Shown here: positions 55,174 to 63,809 of the stretch, piece by piece
Position numbering within the stretch: position 1 is the first letter of the stretch
Layout: every line of letters starts with the position of its first letter
Assembly (NCBI RefSeq): GCF_002211365.1
Contig: NZ_LOKZ01000001.1
Span: 930,001 to 994,000 of the forward strand
DNA: 64,000 nucleotides
Origin: Rhizobium sp. R711
GTDB lineage: Bacteria; Pseudomonadota; Alphaproteobacteria; Rhizobiales; Rhizobiaceae
Direction: 5' to 3'
Position numbers and translations under genes: made by a program
Notes under the pieces: generated by a model
The model's database searches: none
Seen by the model: the letters and a program-made list of their open reading frames with translations, nothing else
Told to the model about the DNA's origin: nothing

Positions 55174-55359
55174 ATGCTTTTGAAGATTTTCACGGCAAAG
55201 CGCGAAATCCGGGACAATGGCGATACCGGCACATACGCCGACGGTTACCTTGCGCCTGAGGTAGCTCTTGCGTCTGCGCGCAATGACGATCGTGCATCCT
55301 ACGAACGTGATTATGGTCGCGGCCGTAAGGTAGAGCAGGTTCCGCTGGGATTCGCCTGA
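55174..55359 (+). CDS. Small hypothetical protein, probable stress-regulon member
   Basis: 61-residue hydrophilic, charged peptide (MLLKIFTAKREIRD start) without recognised family. Support comes from context: AGGAGG nine bases before the ATG, an EcfG-type promoter 20-50 bases upstream and a strong terminator 90 bases downstream. A minus-strand frame over the same bases (55425-55117) encodes a possible two-helix membrane peptide and is the main competitor. Confidence 0.45.
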   Translation: MLLKIFTAKREIRDNGDTGTYADGYLAPEVALASARNDDRASYERDYGRGRKVEQVPLGFA

Positions 55360-55448
55360 GTTTCCTTTTTTCGTTTTGTCCCGGCGCGAGCTCGCGCCCT
55401 GCAGCGAAGCCATGGTCTGTTGCATGAAATCAGAAAACCGTAATCGAA

Positions 55449-55478
55449 AAGGGCGGCATCGAGCCGCCCTTCGTTTTT
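55449..55478. terminator. Bidirectional terminator between small ORF and chemoreceptor gene
   Basis: AAGGGCGGC and GCCGCCCTT form a 9-bp stem with loop ATCGA, TTTTT on the right and AAAA on the left. It can end the rightward small transcript and the leftward chemoreceptor gene that stops at 55494. Confidence 0.8.
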
Positions 55479-55493
55479 CTACCCTTGCTGAGA

Positions 55494-57509
55494 TTAGAAC
55501 TCTGTCCAGTCGGCGTCGTCGCCCGGGCTGGAAGGCGCACTACCGAATGCGCTTGCAAGTTTCTGCCCAAGTGCCCGAGCTGGCGAATTGGAGGGGCGCG
55601 TGACCCCTGGAGTGGCGATGCGGACTGTCGCCTTTCTGGCTGCGACCGGCGGTGCGGCCGGGCGCGGCGCGGAGTGGATCGGAGCGCTCTGCAGCGGCGC
55701 TGCGACAGCCGTCGCGCTGAAGCCGCCGGTGCCGGTGAGCTTGAACTGGTCGAGCAGATTGTTCAATGTCGCCGCTTCCGTTGCGAGCCTGTGGCTCGCA
55801 GCGGTGCTTTCCTCGACCATGGCCGCATTCTTTTGCGTTCCCTGGTCCATCGTATTCACGGCCGTATTGATCTCGTGCAGGCCGGTCGATTGTTCGCGGG
55901 CGGCTTCCGCAATCGCGTCGACATGCTGGTTGATCTCCTGAACCTCATGAACGATCGCATCGAGCGCCCTGCCGGTTTCGCCGACCAGCGAGACGCCCGT
56001 CTGGACATGGCCGCCGGATGTCGTGATCAGCGACTTGATCTCCCGGGCAGCGTTGGCGGAGCGCTGCGCGAGTTCGCGCACCTCCTGGGCAACGACGGCA
56101 AAGCCCTTGCCGGCCTCGCCGGCGCGGGCGGCTTCGACGCCGGCGTTGAGGGCAAGCAGGTTCGTCTGGAAGGCGATGTCATCGATGACGCCGATGATGT
56201 TGCCGATCTCTGCGGAGGACTGCTCGATCTTCTGCATCGCATTGACTGCCTTGCGCACGACCTGGCCGGACTTTTCCGCGCCTTCGCGCGTGCGCGCCAC
56301 CAGCCCGCGTGCTTCCTCGGCGCGTCGTGCGGCATCTTTGACCGTGGTAGTAATTTCTTCGAGAGCAGCCGCCGTCTCTTCGACGGACGCTGCCTGCTGC
56401 TCCGTCCGCTTCGAAAGCTCGTCCGCCGAGGCGCGAATTTCGCTTGCACCGGCGGTGATGGCGCGGGCGTTCGCGCCGACCGTCTGCATCGTGTCGTTCA
56501 GCCTCAGGATCGAGTTGTTGAAATCCTGTCGCAGCGTGTCGAGGTCGCCGACGAAAACCGCGTCGATCCGTGATGCGAGGTCGCCGGCCGCCAGCCGGCG
56601 CAAGCCTTCGCCAAGTGCGCCGACGGCGCGCGAAAGGTCCGCCGCCTCGGTTGCGCGTTGCGCTTCGCGTTCACGGCGTTCACTGTCACCGAGATTGCGG
56701 CTCTTTTCGGCCTCGCCCTCAAGCCGGATACGATCGACGGCATTGTCGCGGAAGACGGCAACGGCGCCGGCCATCTGGCCGACCTCGTCGCGACGATCGA
56801 GACCGTCGATGGGGCTCTGTGTATCGCCCTGAGCGAGCTGTGTCATGCGGTCACGCAAACGGGCCATCGGGGCAGTGATCCCCGCTTGAGCAACCCATAC
56901 GGCAAGGCAGAGCGCGCCCAGTACCGCGAGGCCGATCAGCGCGAAGCAGAGGGTGATGCGCTGGTTGACAGTCGCGGAGAGCGCGTCGCCGCCATCGTTG
57001 AGCAATGCCATCAGTGCATCATTGTTGGCGATCATTTTCGGAGTGACTGTGCTCAGCTTGGCGTTGAGCATGCTGGCTGCGAGCTGCGCGCCGGCGCTGT
57101 CCTGTGCCTTGGCTAGGTCGACGACCTTGCTGGAAAGCGCTTCCATCTCGCCGATGCCGACGAGAATGTCATCAATCGCTTGCTTGCGGCTCGGAACCAA
57201 AGCGGCCGCCTGTTCGAGGCGTTCGCGCGCTTGCGACATCTTGCTTGGCGTCGCGAGCGCCGTGTTGAAAGCGGGCGTGTCCGGTTTGAGGCCGGCGATC
57301 AGCGTCACCTGGAGCACGGCTGCGTTTGCCGAAGCGCTGGCGCGCGATGCCAGCATGGCGGCCAGCGCCTCGTGATCGATGAAGGCGCTGTAGGTGGCGT
57401 CGGCGCCGCGGAATTCGGTGATGACGTAAACGAGCCCCCCGAGCGCGATCGCCCCGAGAAGCGCGACGACGGATATGATCTTCGTCCGGATTTTGAGGTT
57501 CTTCAGCAT
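55494..57509 (-). CDS. Methyl-accepting chemotaxis protein
   Basis: 671-residue chemoreceptor. TM1 is near residues 11-32, a periplasmic four-helix ligand domain near 35-185, TM2 near 190-212, then a HAMP domain and a second HAMP-like stretch (about 215-370). The methyl-accepting coiled coil runs to about 620 with the conserved hairpin tip around [19 protein letters not shown]. Its C-terminus, DWTEF, looks like the xWxxF pentapeptide that tethers CheR and CheB. The frame is open to 58316, but the upstream part is the tail of a broken glycosyltransferase; the ATG at 57509 begins [11 protein letters not shown]. Ligand unknown. Confidence 0.9.
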   Translation of the reverse strand: MLKNLKIRTKIISVVALLGAIALGGLVYVITEFRGADATYSAFIDHEALAAMLASRASASANAAVLQVTLIAGLKPDTPAFNTALATPSKMSQARERLEQAAALVPSRKQAIDDILVGIGEMEALSSKVVDLAKAQDSAGAQLAASMLNAKLSTVTPKMIANNDALMALLNDGGDALSATVNQRITLCFALIGLAVLGALCLAVWVAQAGITAPMARLRDRMTQLAQGDTQSPIDGLDRRDEVGQMAGAVAVFRDNAVDRIRLEGEAEKSRNLGDSERREREAQRATEAADLSRAVGALGEGLRRLAAGDLASRIDAVFVGDLDTLRQDFNNSILRLNDTMQTVGANARAITAGASEIRASADELSKRTEQQAASVEETAAALEEITTTVKDAARRAEEARGLVARTREGAEKSGQVVRKAVNAMQKIEQSSAEIGNIIGVIDDIAFQTNLLALNAGVEAARAGEAGKGFAVVAQEVRELAQRSANAAREIKSLITTSGGHVQTGVSLVGETGRALDAIVHEVQEINQHVDAIAEAAREQSTGLHEINTAVNTMDQGTQKNAAMVEESTAASHRLATEAATLNNLLDQFKLTGTGGFSATAVAAPLQSAPIHSAPRPAAPPVAARKATVRIATPGVTRPSNSPARALGQKLASAFGSAPSSPGDDADWTEF

Positions 57510-57753
57510 GGATATGTCCAATCGCTTGATCCGGCCGATTGGGCGGCCGGCTATTGAAGCATTTTGAGATGCAGGGCATGTCGCAGGAAACGGCATGGTG
57601 GGATGCCCAAAAGGCTCGACATGCGCATCATGCATTCGGCCCGTGAGCCGGCGTCGTCCCGGCGAATAGAATGGGAGATTGCTTAATGTGCTCCTAACGC
57701 ATGCGGCCTGTCCCCGGAAAAATTTCGACCCCGCCGCCAAAGGATGAGCAGTG

Positions 57754-59651
57754 CTAAGCGCGGCGCAACTTCTCACTGGTGCTGACCGGGACATGAGGCG
57801 TCTTGTCCCAGAAAAGGGCCTTCTCGGCAGCTCAAGAAGGGCACGCCACGCCGCGACTGAGATCATCAGCCAGTAGAGTGGGACATAGATCCAGCGCCAG
57901 CCAATGCTGCGTTTCTCTTCGCGCAGCATCACGACCCTGCCGAGCAGCAAAAAAAGCCCATAGCTTGCCGCCATATTGGCGAGATCGAGGAGGAGGAGCG
58001 CGCCTTCGCTGCTATCGGTGGGTGGAAAACCGAGGGCTAGGTAGCCGGCGGTAGTGATGAGAAGCATGATCAGCCAGGGATGGGTGAGCGAGGACAGTAG
58101 CATGCGGCCGATCAGCAACTGGAACATCAGGAAGCCGCCCGTGCCCATCTCGCGCAGGAGACGCGTCGGCTCTCGCATCATCACCAGCCATGTCTGCAAC
58201 CAGCCTTTGAACCAGCGAGTCCGCTGGTTGAGCCAGACCCTGAATGTGGCCGGAGCGTCCTCATAGGTCGGGCAATCGATGACGCCGCACTTGTAGCCGA
58301 GCCTATGAAGCCGCATGCCAAGATCGGCATCCTCGTCACGTTATACGGGTCCCAACCGCCGCATTCCCTCAGAACCGCAACGCGCAAATGGTTGGAGGTG
58401 CCGCCGAGCGGAACCGGCATGCGCCGCCGAGTCAACATCGGCAGCAGCATGCGAAACAGCGCCGCATATTCCGACGCGAATGCCGCGGTGATCCAGGATG
58501 CCGCCCCGTTGGAAATCACGAGCGGCGCCTGAAGACACACGATGTCGTGAGGGCTTGTGGCAAACTGCGAATAGGCTGCACGCAATTGGTCGGGATGAGG
58601 ATGATCTTCCACGTCGTAGATCACGACGAATTCGCCGCGGGCACCGGCCAGCGCATAGTTCAACGCTTTGGGTTTCGTACGCGGGTGGGCCGGCGGCACC
58701 TCGACGATCTCGAATTGCGGTCCAGGCCGCTCAGCCCTTAGAGCATCGATCGTCGCGTGATCGTCCGCCTCGCACACCAGCTTGATATCGAGTATCGAAG
58801 GTGGCCGTTCAGCCGGCTAAGGGACCTAACGAGTTGAGCCACGACGTCTGCCTCCCGATAGAGAGCAACAAAGGACGGTGTAGACCGGGAGATGGTCTGA
58901 AGGGGGCGGGTCCGGCTCCCGACACCTGTGGTCGAGAAGTGCTGCGGCACGGACAAGGATGACGGCCAGATAGAGCAGCGAGATCGCTGCGTGCAGGGCG
59001 ACCAGCGTGAGCGTGCCGGTGGTGAGGGCGAAGGCAAATGCGCAGATGCCTGCGCCCGCGAGAAATCCCTGCTTGCCTGAAAGAACGATCCGCGCGCTGA
59101 AGCGCGCCTTGTCCTCGAAGAGGGTGCTGACGCTGCTACCGGCGCGCCACACCGCGGCCCGCAATGCTGCGGGCGTCGTGACGACGATGCTGTCGGCCAA
59201 TCCCGGCTTCTTCTCGAATGTCTGCGAGAGTGCCGCGAGGTTCCGGGCCTCCGGCACAATCGCGAGCATGCATTTGCTAATATAGTTTAGCCGGATGCAG
59301 CGAGCCTGCAGGAGCTGGCTGTCGGGTGCCTTGTCGTCGTTGACAAGGGAACTGTCGATTGCCGAAAGAAAGGGAAGCCGAAGCCCGCGCCAGCGACGCG
59401 TAGTAGCTGTCGGCGTCGATGGAACCCCCTGCAAGGAGTTCCTGCTCGATGCTGGTGCCATTGCGGCGGGCGAGCAACATCGCCCGCGCGATGATCGGCT
59501 TGCCGATGCCGAGTTGCAGCAGAACCTCTGCTTCCTGCTAGTAGGAATCGTTGATCGTGCGCACCGTCGGCGGTGCGTCATGGCGTGTTGAACGATCATC
59601 CAGGCGCACGCGGTCATCGATCCCGGCCGGCGCATATTCCCCGATAGGCAT
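57754..59651 (-). pseudogene. XagB-like glycosyltransferase with N-terminal MshEN-like domain, heavily disrupted
   Basis: One gene of about 630 codons can be assembled from pieces. MPIGEYAP starts at 59651. After an in-frame TAG near 59543, a T2SS-E/MshEN-type domain follows (LLQLGIGKPIIARAMLL, GTSIEQELLAGG). Shifts near 59385, 58880, 58800, 58340 and 57818 then lead through LPFLSAIDSSLVND, two membrane helices, VALYREADVVAQL, the glycosyltransferase core (DVEDHPHPDQL, DPYNVTEDADLG), [12 protein letters not shown] (QxxRW) and a C-terminal [11 protein letters not shown]. MshEN domains often bind c-di-GMP. At least five frameshifts and one stop: clearly dead. It would have made an exopolysaccharide. 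Confidence 0.75.
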
Positions 59652-59709
59652 GACTCTGATACACCGTTTCCAGAATGGCAGTGCATGCTTGTCCCCGAGG
59701 CCGATCATA

Positions 59710-60585
59710 ATGATGCAATTTAAACTAGCATCCCTAAATCTTAAGGGACTATGCAGCTTTTGGCTGTTTCTGGTTGTGCTTTTTTGCCCGTTCTCGTTGT
59801 CGGCCCAGCAGGCAACGCCAAACTTGCCATTGCTTTTCGATTCCAGGGAGCGGCTTGCAAAGCCGGATCTTTCGTCGCTCGTGCGGCTGCGCTTCCTGAC
59901 GACGATCGATTTTCCGCCGTTCAACTTTACGGATCAGAATGGCAAGTTGGCCGGTTTCAACATCGATCTTGCGCGCGAGATCTGTAACGAACTGGAGATT
60001 GCAAGCAAATGCCAGATCCAGGCGCTGCCGTTCGCCGACCTGAAAGTTGCGCTGGCGGCATCACAAGGCGACGCCGTGATCGCCGGTATTGCCGTGAGCG
60101 AAGAACTGCGGCAGCAGTTCGCCTTTTCGCGACCGTATCTGATGCTGCCCGCTCGCTTTGTTCGAAACTTGAAGGCTCCCATCAAGGGTGAAGATGCGGG
60201 CGCTCTCGCGGACCATTCGGTTGGCGTGGTCAAGGCGACGGCGCACGAAGCCATGCTGTCCGCCTATTTCCCGAAAGTGAAGGCCGTACCCTTCGACAGC
60301 AAGGATGCCCTTTTGGCGGCATTGAGAGACGGCAAGGTGGATGCCGCCTTCGCCGATTCTCTCCAGCTTTCGTTCTGGGTTTCGTCGCAGGCTTCGACGA
60401 AATGCTGCGCGCTGTTTGACGGGCCTTATCTCTCCGAGCAGTTTCTTGGCGAAGGCATGACGATCATGCTGCGCGAGAAGGACGATGTGCTGACGGCCGC
60501 GCTGGACCACGCCCTGGCAGCGCTCTCGCGCAGCGGCCGGCTGCAGGAAATCTATCTGCGCTATTTCCCTTACGGCTTGTATTAG
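59710..60585 (+). CDS. Extracellular solute-binding protein, family 3
   Basis: 291-residue secreted protein with a signal peptide (hydrophobic core about 14-30, cleavage near LSAQQAT). The mature part is an amino-acid-type periplasmic binding fold: RFLTTIDFPPFNFTD near 64, GFNIDLAREICNEL near 84-97, AGIAVSEELRQQFAFS near 123, and SGRLQEIYLRYF at the end. No transporter genes accompany it, so it may serve a distant permease or a sensor. Two adjacent ATGs (59710, 59713) are possible. Its stop overlaps that of the convergent terB-like gene by four bases. Confidence 0.82.
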   Translation: MMQFKLASLNLKGLCSFWLFLVVLFCPFSLSAQQATPNLPLLFDSRERLAKPDLSSLVRLRFLTTIDFPPFNFTDQNGKLAGFNIDLAREICNELEIASKCQIQALPFADLKVALAASQGDAVIAGIAVSEELRQQFAFSRPYLMLPARFVRNLKAPIKGEDAGALADHSVGVVKATAHEAMLSAYFPKVKAVPFDSKDALLAALRDGKVDAAFADSLQLSFWVSSQASTKCCALFDGPYLSEQFLGEGMTIMLREKDDVLTAALDHALAALSRSGRLQEIYLRYFPYGLY

Positions 60586-60995
60586 CCCTTGCGGAAGCGT
60601 GCGATCGCACTGCGCTCGATGGCGGCGCAGGTCAACTTGTCGAGACCGAGGCGGTCACGCAGCAGGCTGAGAAGCCGTAGTTCTTCCGCCTTTACCGAGA
60701 GGTCGGCCGAGGCAACTTCGACAGCGAGCGCATAGGCCGTGTCGTAAAGGCGCGAAGGAAGGGTGTCCTTGACGATTTCAAGCACGATGTCGAGTCCCTC
60801 GGAGCCGGCCAGCAGTGCCGCGCAATCGCGCGCAACCGAAATCAGCTTCTCGTCGTCGAAATCACGGAAAACTGGCAGGAAACCGATCAGTTGGCCGATA
60901 CGTTCCATCTCGCGATCGTTCATCGTGCTGTCGACGGCGGATGCCATAACCATCACGTAGATCAGTGCGTCATGGGCGGAAAGCGGCTTGCTCAT
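60582..60995 (-). CDS. TerB-family (tellurite resistance-like) protein
   Basis: 137-residue all-helical TerB-like domain covering the entire protein: YVMVMASAVDSTMNDREMERI near 13-33, LLAGSEGLDIVLEIVKDTL near 62-80 and VEVASADLSVKAEELRLL near 92-109, where acidic residues may bind metal. Stand-alone TerB proteins are common in alphaproteobacteria with unclear function; tellurite resistance itself is not implied. Monocistronic. Confidence 0.82.
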   Translation of the reverse strand: MSKPLSAHDALIYVMVMASAVDSTMNDREMERIGQLIGFLPVFRDFDDEKLISVARDCAALLAGSEGLDIVLEIVKDTLPSRLYDTAYALAVEVASADLSVKAEELRLLSLLRDRLGLDKLTCAAIERSAIARFRKG

Positions 60996-61048
60996 ATCTC
61001 GATGATCCCTCTGAAATGAGCCAAGAGTCTAGGAACTGACCGGCGACA

Positions 61049-61786
61049 TTACAAGCCGTTGGGCGGCAGATCGGCAGGCAGATTCTCAAGGTTGCCGGTT
61101 TCTGCGACGCTGCGAGGGGCGTCACCATAGATGCCCTTGCCTGCCTGTCTTGCTGTCTCGCTGGCCTCGGTAAGCGCTGATCCTTTTTCTGCCTCTGCCC
61201 AGCCGTTTTCGACCAGCCACCGCGAAATGTCCTGCGTGCCGATCCGGCAGGCGGTCGTCACGGTGCCGGTCCAATCGGCGCCGTCGAGATCGCAGCGGAC
61301 GGTTCTCAAGCGCAGAAACAGTCGCACATTGGTTTTTGCCAGCATTCCGCATGGCCATTCCCGGCCCTTGCTGTCGGTGCAAGTCTTGTCCGCCGCCGTG
61401 GGGGTGATGCCGGCAAGCCGTAGGCGGCGGTTGCCAAAGGCAAGGACGCCGGCGCTTTCGGCGATCGGACGAACGAGGTCCACGCCTCTGTTTTCGGCAG
61501 GCTTCGCCGGTCGCTGCGGCTTCACCGCCGCGATGCGTTCAAGTGGCTTGCCGTTGATAACAGCAGGATAGAACTGGCTGGCATCGTCGACGCGCCGGGC
61601 ATGCATGCTGGCCTCGGGATTTGTCGTCGGTTGAGCAACTGGCGCGGGCGGCGGCGCGTGGATTTCCGTCGGAGCTGTCGTTTCCACCGGATCAATGGCC
61701 GAGCCAAGCATTTGTCCGCCCGCCGCGATCAGACCGGCGACCGTTCCGATTCCTGCAATAGCCGTCAGAATGGCCGCAGGACGCAT
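61049..61786 (-). CDS. Thermonuclease-fold (SNase-like) protein
   Basis: 245 residues. An N-terminal hydrophobic segment (about 3-30, MRPAAILTAIAGIGTVAGL) serves as anchor or signal. A Pro-rich linker (about 40-60) is followed by a beta-barrel domain like Staphylococcus nuclease (about 115-225): RLRLAGITPTAADKTC, LRTVRCDLDGADWTGTV and WLVENGWAEAE. The catalytic Arg/Glu set of active nucleases is not clearly complete, so it may be a non-enzymatic SNase-like domain. The ATG at 61786 is chosen over 61915 because the latter would overlap the S24 gene. Confidence 0.75.
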   Translation of the reverse strand: MRPAAILTAIAGIGTVAGLIAAGGQMLGSAIDPVETTAPTEIHAPPPAPVAQPTTNPEASMHARRVDDASQFYPAVINGKPLERIAAVKPQRPAKPAENRGVDLVRPIAESAGVLAFGNRRLRLAGITPTAADKTCTDSKGREWPCGMLAKTNVRLFLRLRTVRCDLDGADWTGTVTTACRIGTQDISRWLVENGWAEAEKGSALTEASETARQAGKGIYGDAPRSVAETGNLENLPADLPPNGL

Positions 61787-61797
61787 GGAATATCTTC

Positions 61798-62463
61798 CTA
61801 CTGACTGGCCCAGATGATACGGGCGATCCAATCGACGTCGGAAAGCTCGATCGTCCGGTTCGGATGTTCTGGATTGAGCGACATCAATTCGATCGATCGC
61901 GGGCTCTGGCGCCACAGCACCTTGGCCATGACCTCGCCTTCGCGGGTCTTGACGACGACGCGATCGTTGCGGCGAACCTGCGCGCCAGGCTCGACGATCA
62001 GCACGTCGCCGTCGCGGTAGAGCGGCATCATGCTCTCGCCCTGCACCTCGAGCGCGTAGACGCCCGCTTTCTGCGATGGCGCCGCAGGAAATTCCACGAC
62101 ATCCCAGCCTTGCCCGGCCGGAAAACCGCCATCATCAAAGAAACCGCCAGCTCCAGCCTGCGCAAAGCCGAGCAGTGGGATCGAGCTGCCCTGCGGCGGG
62201 AAGGCGCCGTCCGGAAGGCTGGAAAAACCGCCGGCCGGGCGCATGAAGGTCAGGAACTGCTCCATGCTGGCGCCCGTTGCATCCAGCACCTTGGCGATCG
62301 ATTCCGTCGACGGCCAGCGCAACCGCCCATCGGCAGAAAGCCGCTTGGACTTGTTGAAGGAGGTTGGATCGAGCCCCGCCCGCCGGGCAAGACCGGATGG
62401 CGTCAGGTCATGCCGTTCGGCAAGCCTGTCGATCGCGCCCCAGATCTGCTCGTGTGACAGCAT
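61798..62463 (-). CDS. S24/LexA-like repressor with autoprotease domain
   Basis: 221 residues. The N-terminal helix-turn-helix (about 1-70: LTPSGLARRAGLDPTSFNKS) is followed by a linker and a LexA/UmuD-type S24 domain (about 95-221). The catalytic Ser is in GESMMPLYRDGD near 140 and the Lys in VVVKTREGEVMAKV near 163. Such C2/LexA-type repressors cleave themselves when RecA is activated. Usually phage-associated, but no phage genes are near, and close relatives are conserved chromosomal regulators in rhizobia. It is followed by the nuclease-fold gene after 11 bases. Confidence 0.85.
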   Translation of the reverse strand: MLSHEQIWGAIDRLAERHDLTPSGLARRAGLDPTSFNKSKRLSADGRLRWPSTESIAKVLDATGASMEQFLTFMRPAGGFSSLPDGAFPPQGSSIPLLGFAQAGAGGFFDDGGFPAGQGWDVVEFPAAPSQKAGVYALEVQGESMMPLYRDGDVLIVEPGAQVRRNDRVVVKTREGEVMAKVLWRQSPRSIELMSLNPEHPNRTIELSDVDWIARIIWASQ

Positions 62464-62565
62464 GTCGCCTGATTCCTGCGCGCCTGCGCCATCCTTTAAC
62501 GACGAAATATTAACCGCAAGCCCAGTTGGAGTAAAGAGAAGAAAGGAATAAAATCCTGTCTCGCC

Positions 62566-63213
62566 TCAGGCGACCATGGCCATGTTGATTTTGCCGAGCT
62601 GGATCACCGCCTGCGTGCGGCTGTCGACATTGAGCTTGAGGAGGATCGCCGAAACATGCGCCTTGATCGTCGCCTCGGAAACGCCGAGCTCGTAGGCGAT
62701 CTGCTTGTTGAGAAGGCCTTCCGCCAGCATTGTCAGCACACGGCTCTGCTGCGGCGTCAGCGTATGCAGCCGGTGGATCAGGTCGGCGACATCAGGGTCC
62801 TGCTCCTGCCCGCCGCGGTAGCTTTCGGGTGTGGCGATATCGCCGGCAAGGACCGTCTGGATGCCGCGGCGAATATCGTCGATCCCCGAGGATTTGGAGA
62901 TGAAGCCCGATGCGCCGAGTTCCAGCGCGCGGCGGATCGTGGTGGTATCGTCAGTCGCGGAAATGATGACGATCGGCAGTCCGGCAAATTCGGAGCGCAG
63001 CGCCATCAAACCGGAAAAGCCGCTGACACCTGGCATCGAAAGATCAAGCAGCATCAGGTCTGCTTCAGGGTGCTTCCCGGCGGCCATCCGTGCCGCAGCA
63101 AAATCGCCGGCCTCGACGATAACAGGCTGGCCTTCCATGCCGATCACTGCCTGGCGTAGCGCATCCCGGAAAAGCGGATGGTCGTCGGCAATGATGATTG
63201 TCTGTTCCTGCAT
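62566..63213 (-). CDS. LuxR/NarL-type response regulator
   Basis: 215 residues. The receiver domain covers about 1-125 with the acidic pair ADDHP near 9-13, the phospho-acceptor Asp in LMLLDLSMPGVSG near 56 and the Lys in FISKSSG near 107. The LuxR helix-turn-helix lies at about 150-210 (LTPQQSRVLTMLAEGLLNKQIA, SEATIKAHVSAILLKL). No sensor kinase is adjacent, so its partner is elsewhere. Monocistronic. Confidence 0.9.
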   Translation of the reverse strand: MQEQTIIIADDHPLFRDALRQAVIGMEGQPVIVEAGDFAAARMAAGKHPEADLMLLDLSMPGVSGFSGLMALRSEFAGLPIVIISATDDTTTIRRALELGASGFISKSSGIDDIRRGIQTVLAGDIATPESYRGGQEQDPDVADLIHRLHTLTPQQSRVLTMLAEGLLNKQIAYELGVSEATIKAHVSAILLKLNVDSRTQAVIQLGKINMAMVA

Positions 63214-63302
63214 CGATAACTCCCTCCCAAGAGCTCGATCGCCGCGTCATGCCTCGCGCTCCCACGCGATACATCCCGCCATTCTGATATGACTATATCA
63301 AA

Positions 63303-63701
63303 TCATGTCTTTTGCGGAAGGGCGTTGCGCTCCTCTTCGCTTTGGAATTCCTTGACTATCCCCATGAAGCTGCGCATCCAGCGCTCCATGATGCCGATCG
63401 AGCGGTTGATCTCCTCGTCGGAGGGCAGCGCCTTGTTGACGATGCTTTTGTTCTCCAGCGCCGTGACACGGGCCGAAAGCCGGTCGAGTTCCTGCTCATA
63501 GGCGGCGCGCTCATCGGCGGCCATCCGGCAGACCAGGGCGCCGTCCTTCTCCTCGCAAAGCGACATGGCGCCGGTCTGCTTGTCGAGGCGCACGAAGTGG
63601 TCACCGCTGCGCTCCAGCTGGAAGCGCGATGCGTCGGTTTCGGCCGCATGAACGCCGAGCGGCAGGAGAAGCGCGAAAAGGCCGATTGCGATATTGTTCA
63701 T
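63303..63701 (-). CDS. Small secreted coiled-coil protein of unknown function
   Basis: 132 residues. The signal peptide cleaves near VHAAETD (residue about 18). The mature part begins with a short beta segment containing two cysteines (LCEEKDGALVCRMA), followed by a coiled coil (about 65-85, AYEQELDRLSARVTALENK) and a C-terminal helix. The ATG at 63701 has GGAGGAAAC upstream; a frame is open to 63734. Function unknown. Confidence 0.75.
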   Translation of the reverse strand: MNNIAIGLFALLLPLGVHAAETDASRFQLERSGDHFVRLDKQTGAMSLCEEKDGALVCRMAADERAAYEQELDRLSARVTALENKSIVNKALPSDEEINRSIGIMERWMRSFMGIVKEFQSEEERNALPQKT

Positions 63702-63809
63702 GGTTTCCTCCGGAAATCTCGGTGGCCACCGCATTTTTCACGGCGAGGCGTGGACATCGCCGCCGCTTTGCGGCAAAGCCCGGGAAAGACCAGCCATTCT
63801 GAGGCCATC

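Noticed and set aside
55117..55425. Minus-strand frame encoding a possible two-helix membrane peptide
   Set aside because: Plausible helices, but no good ribosome-binding site or promoter, and it starts just after the chemoreceptor terminator. The plus-strand ORF has better signals.
57510..58316. Apparent glycosyltransferase-chemoreceptor fusion in one open frame
   Set aside because: The upstream part is the tail of the broken XagB-like gene read through after a frameshift. The chemoreceptor has its own start at 57509 and the joining stretch is low-quality sequence.
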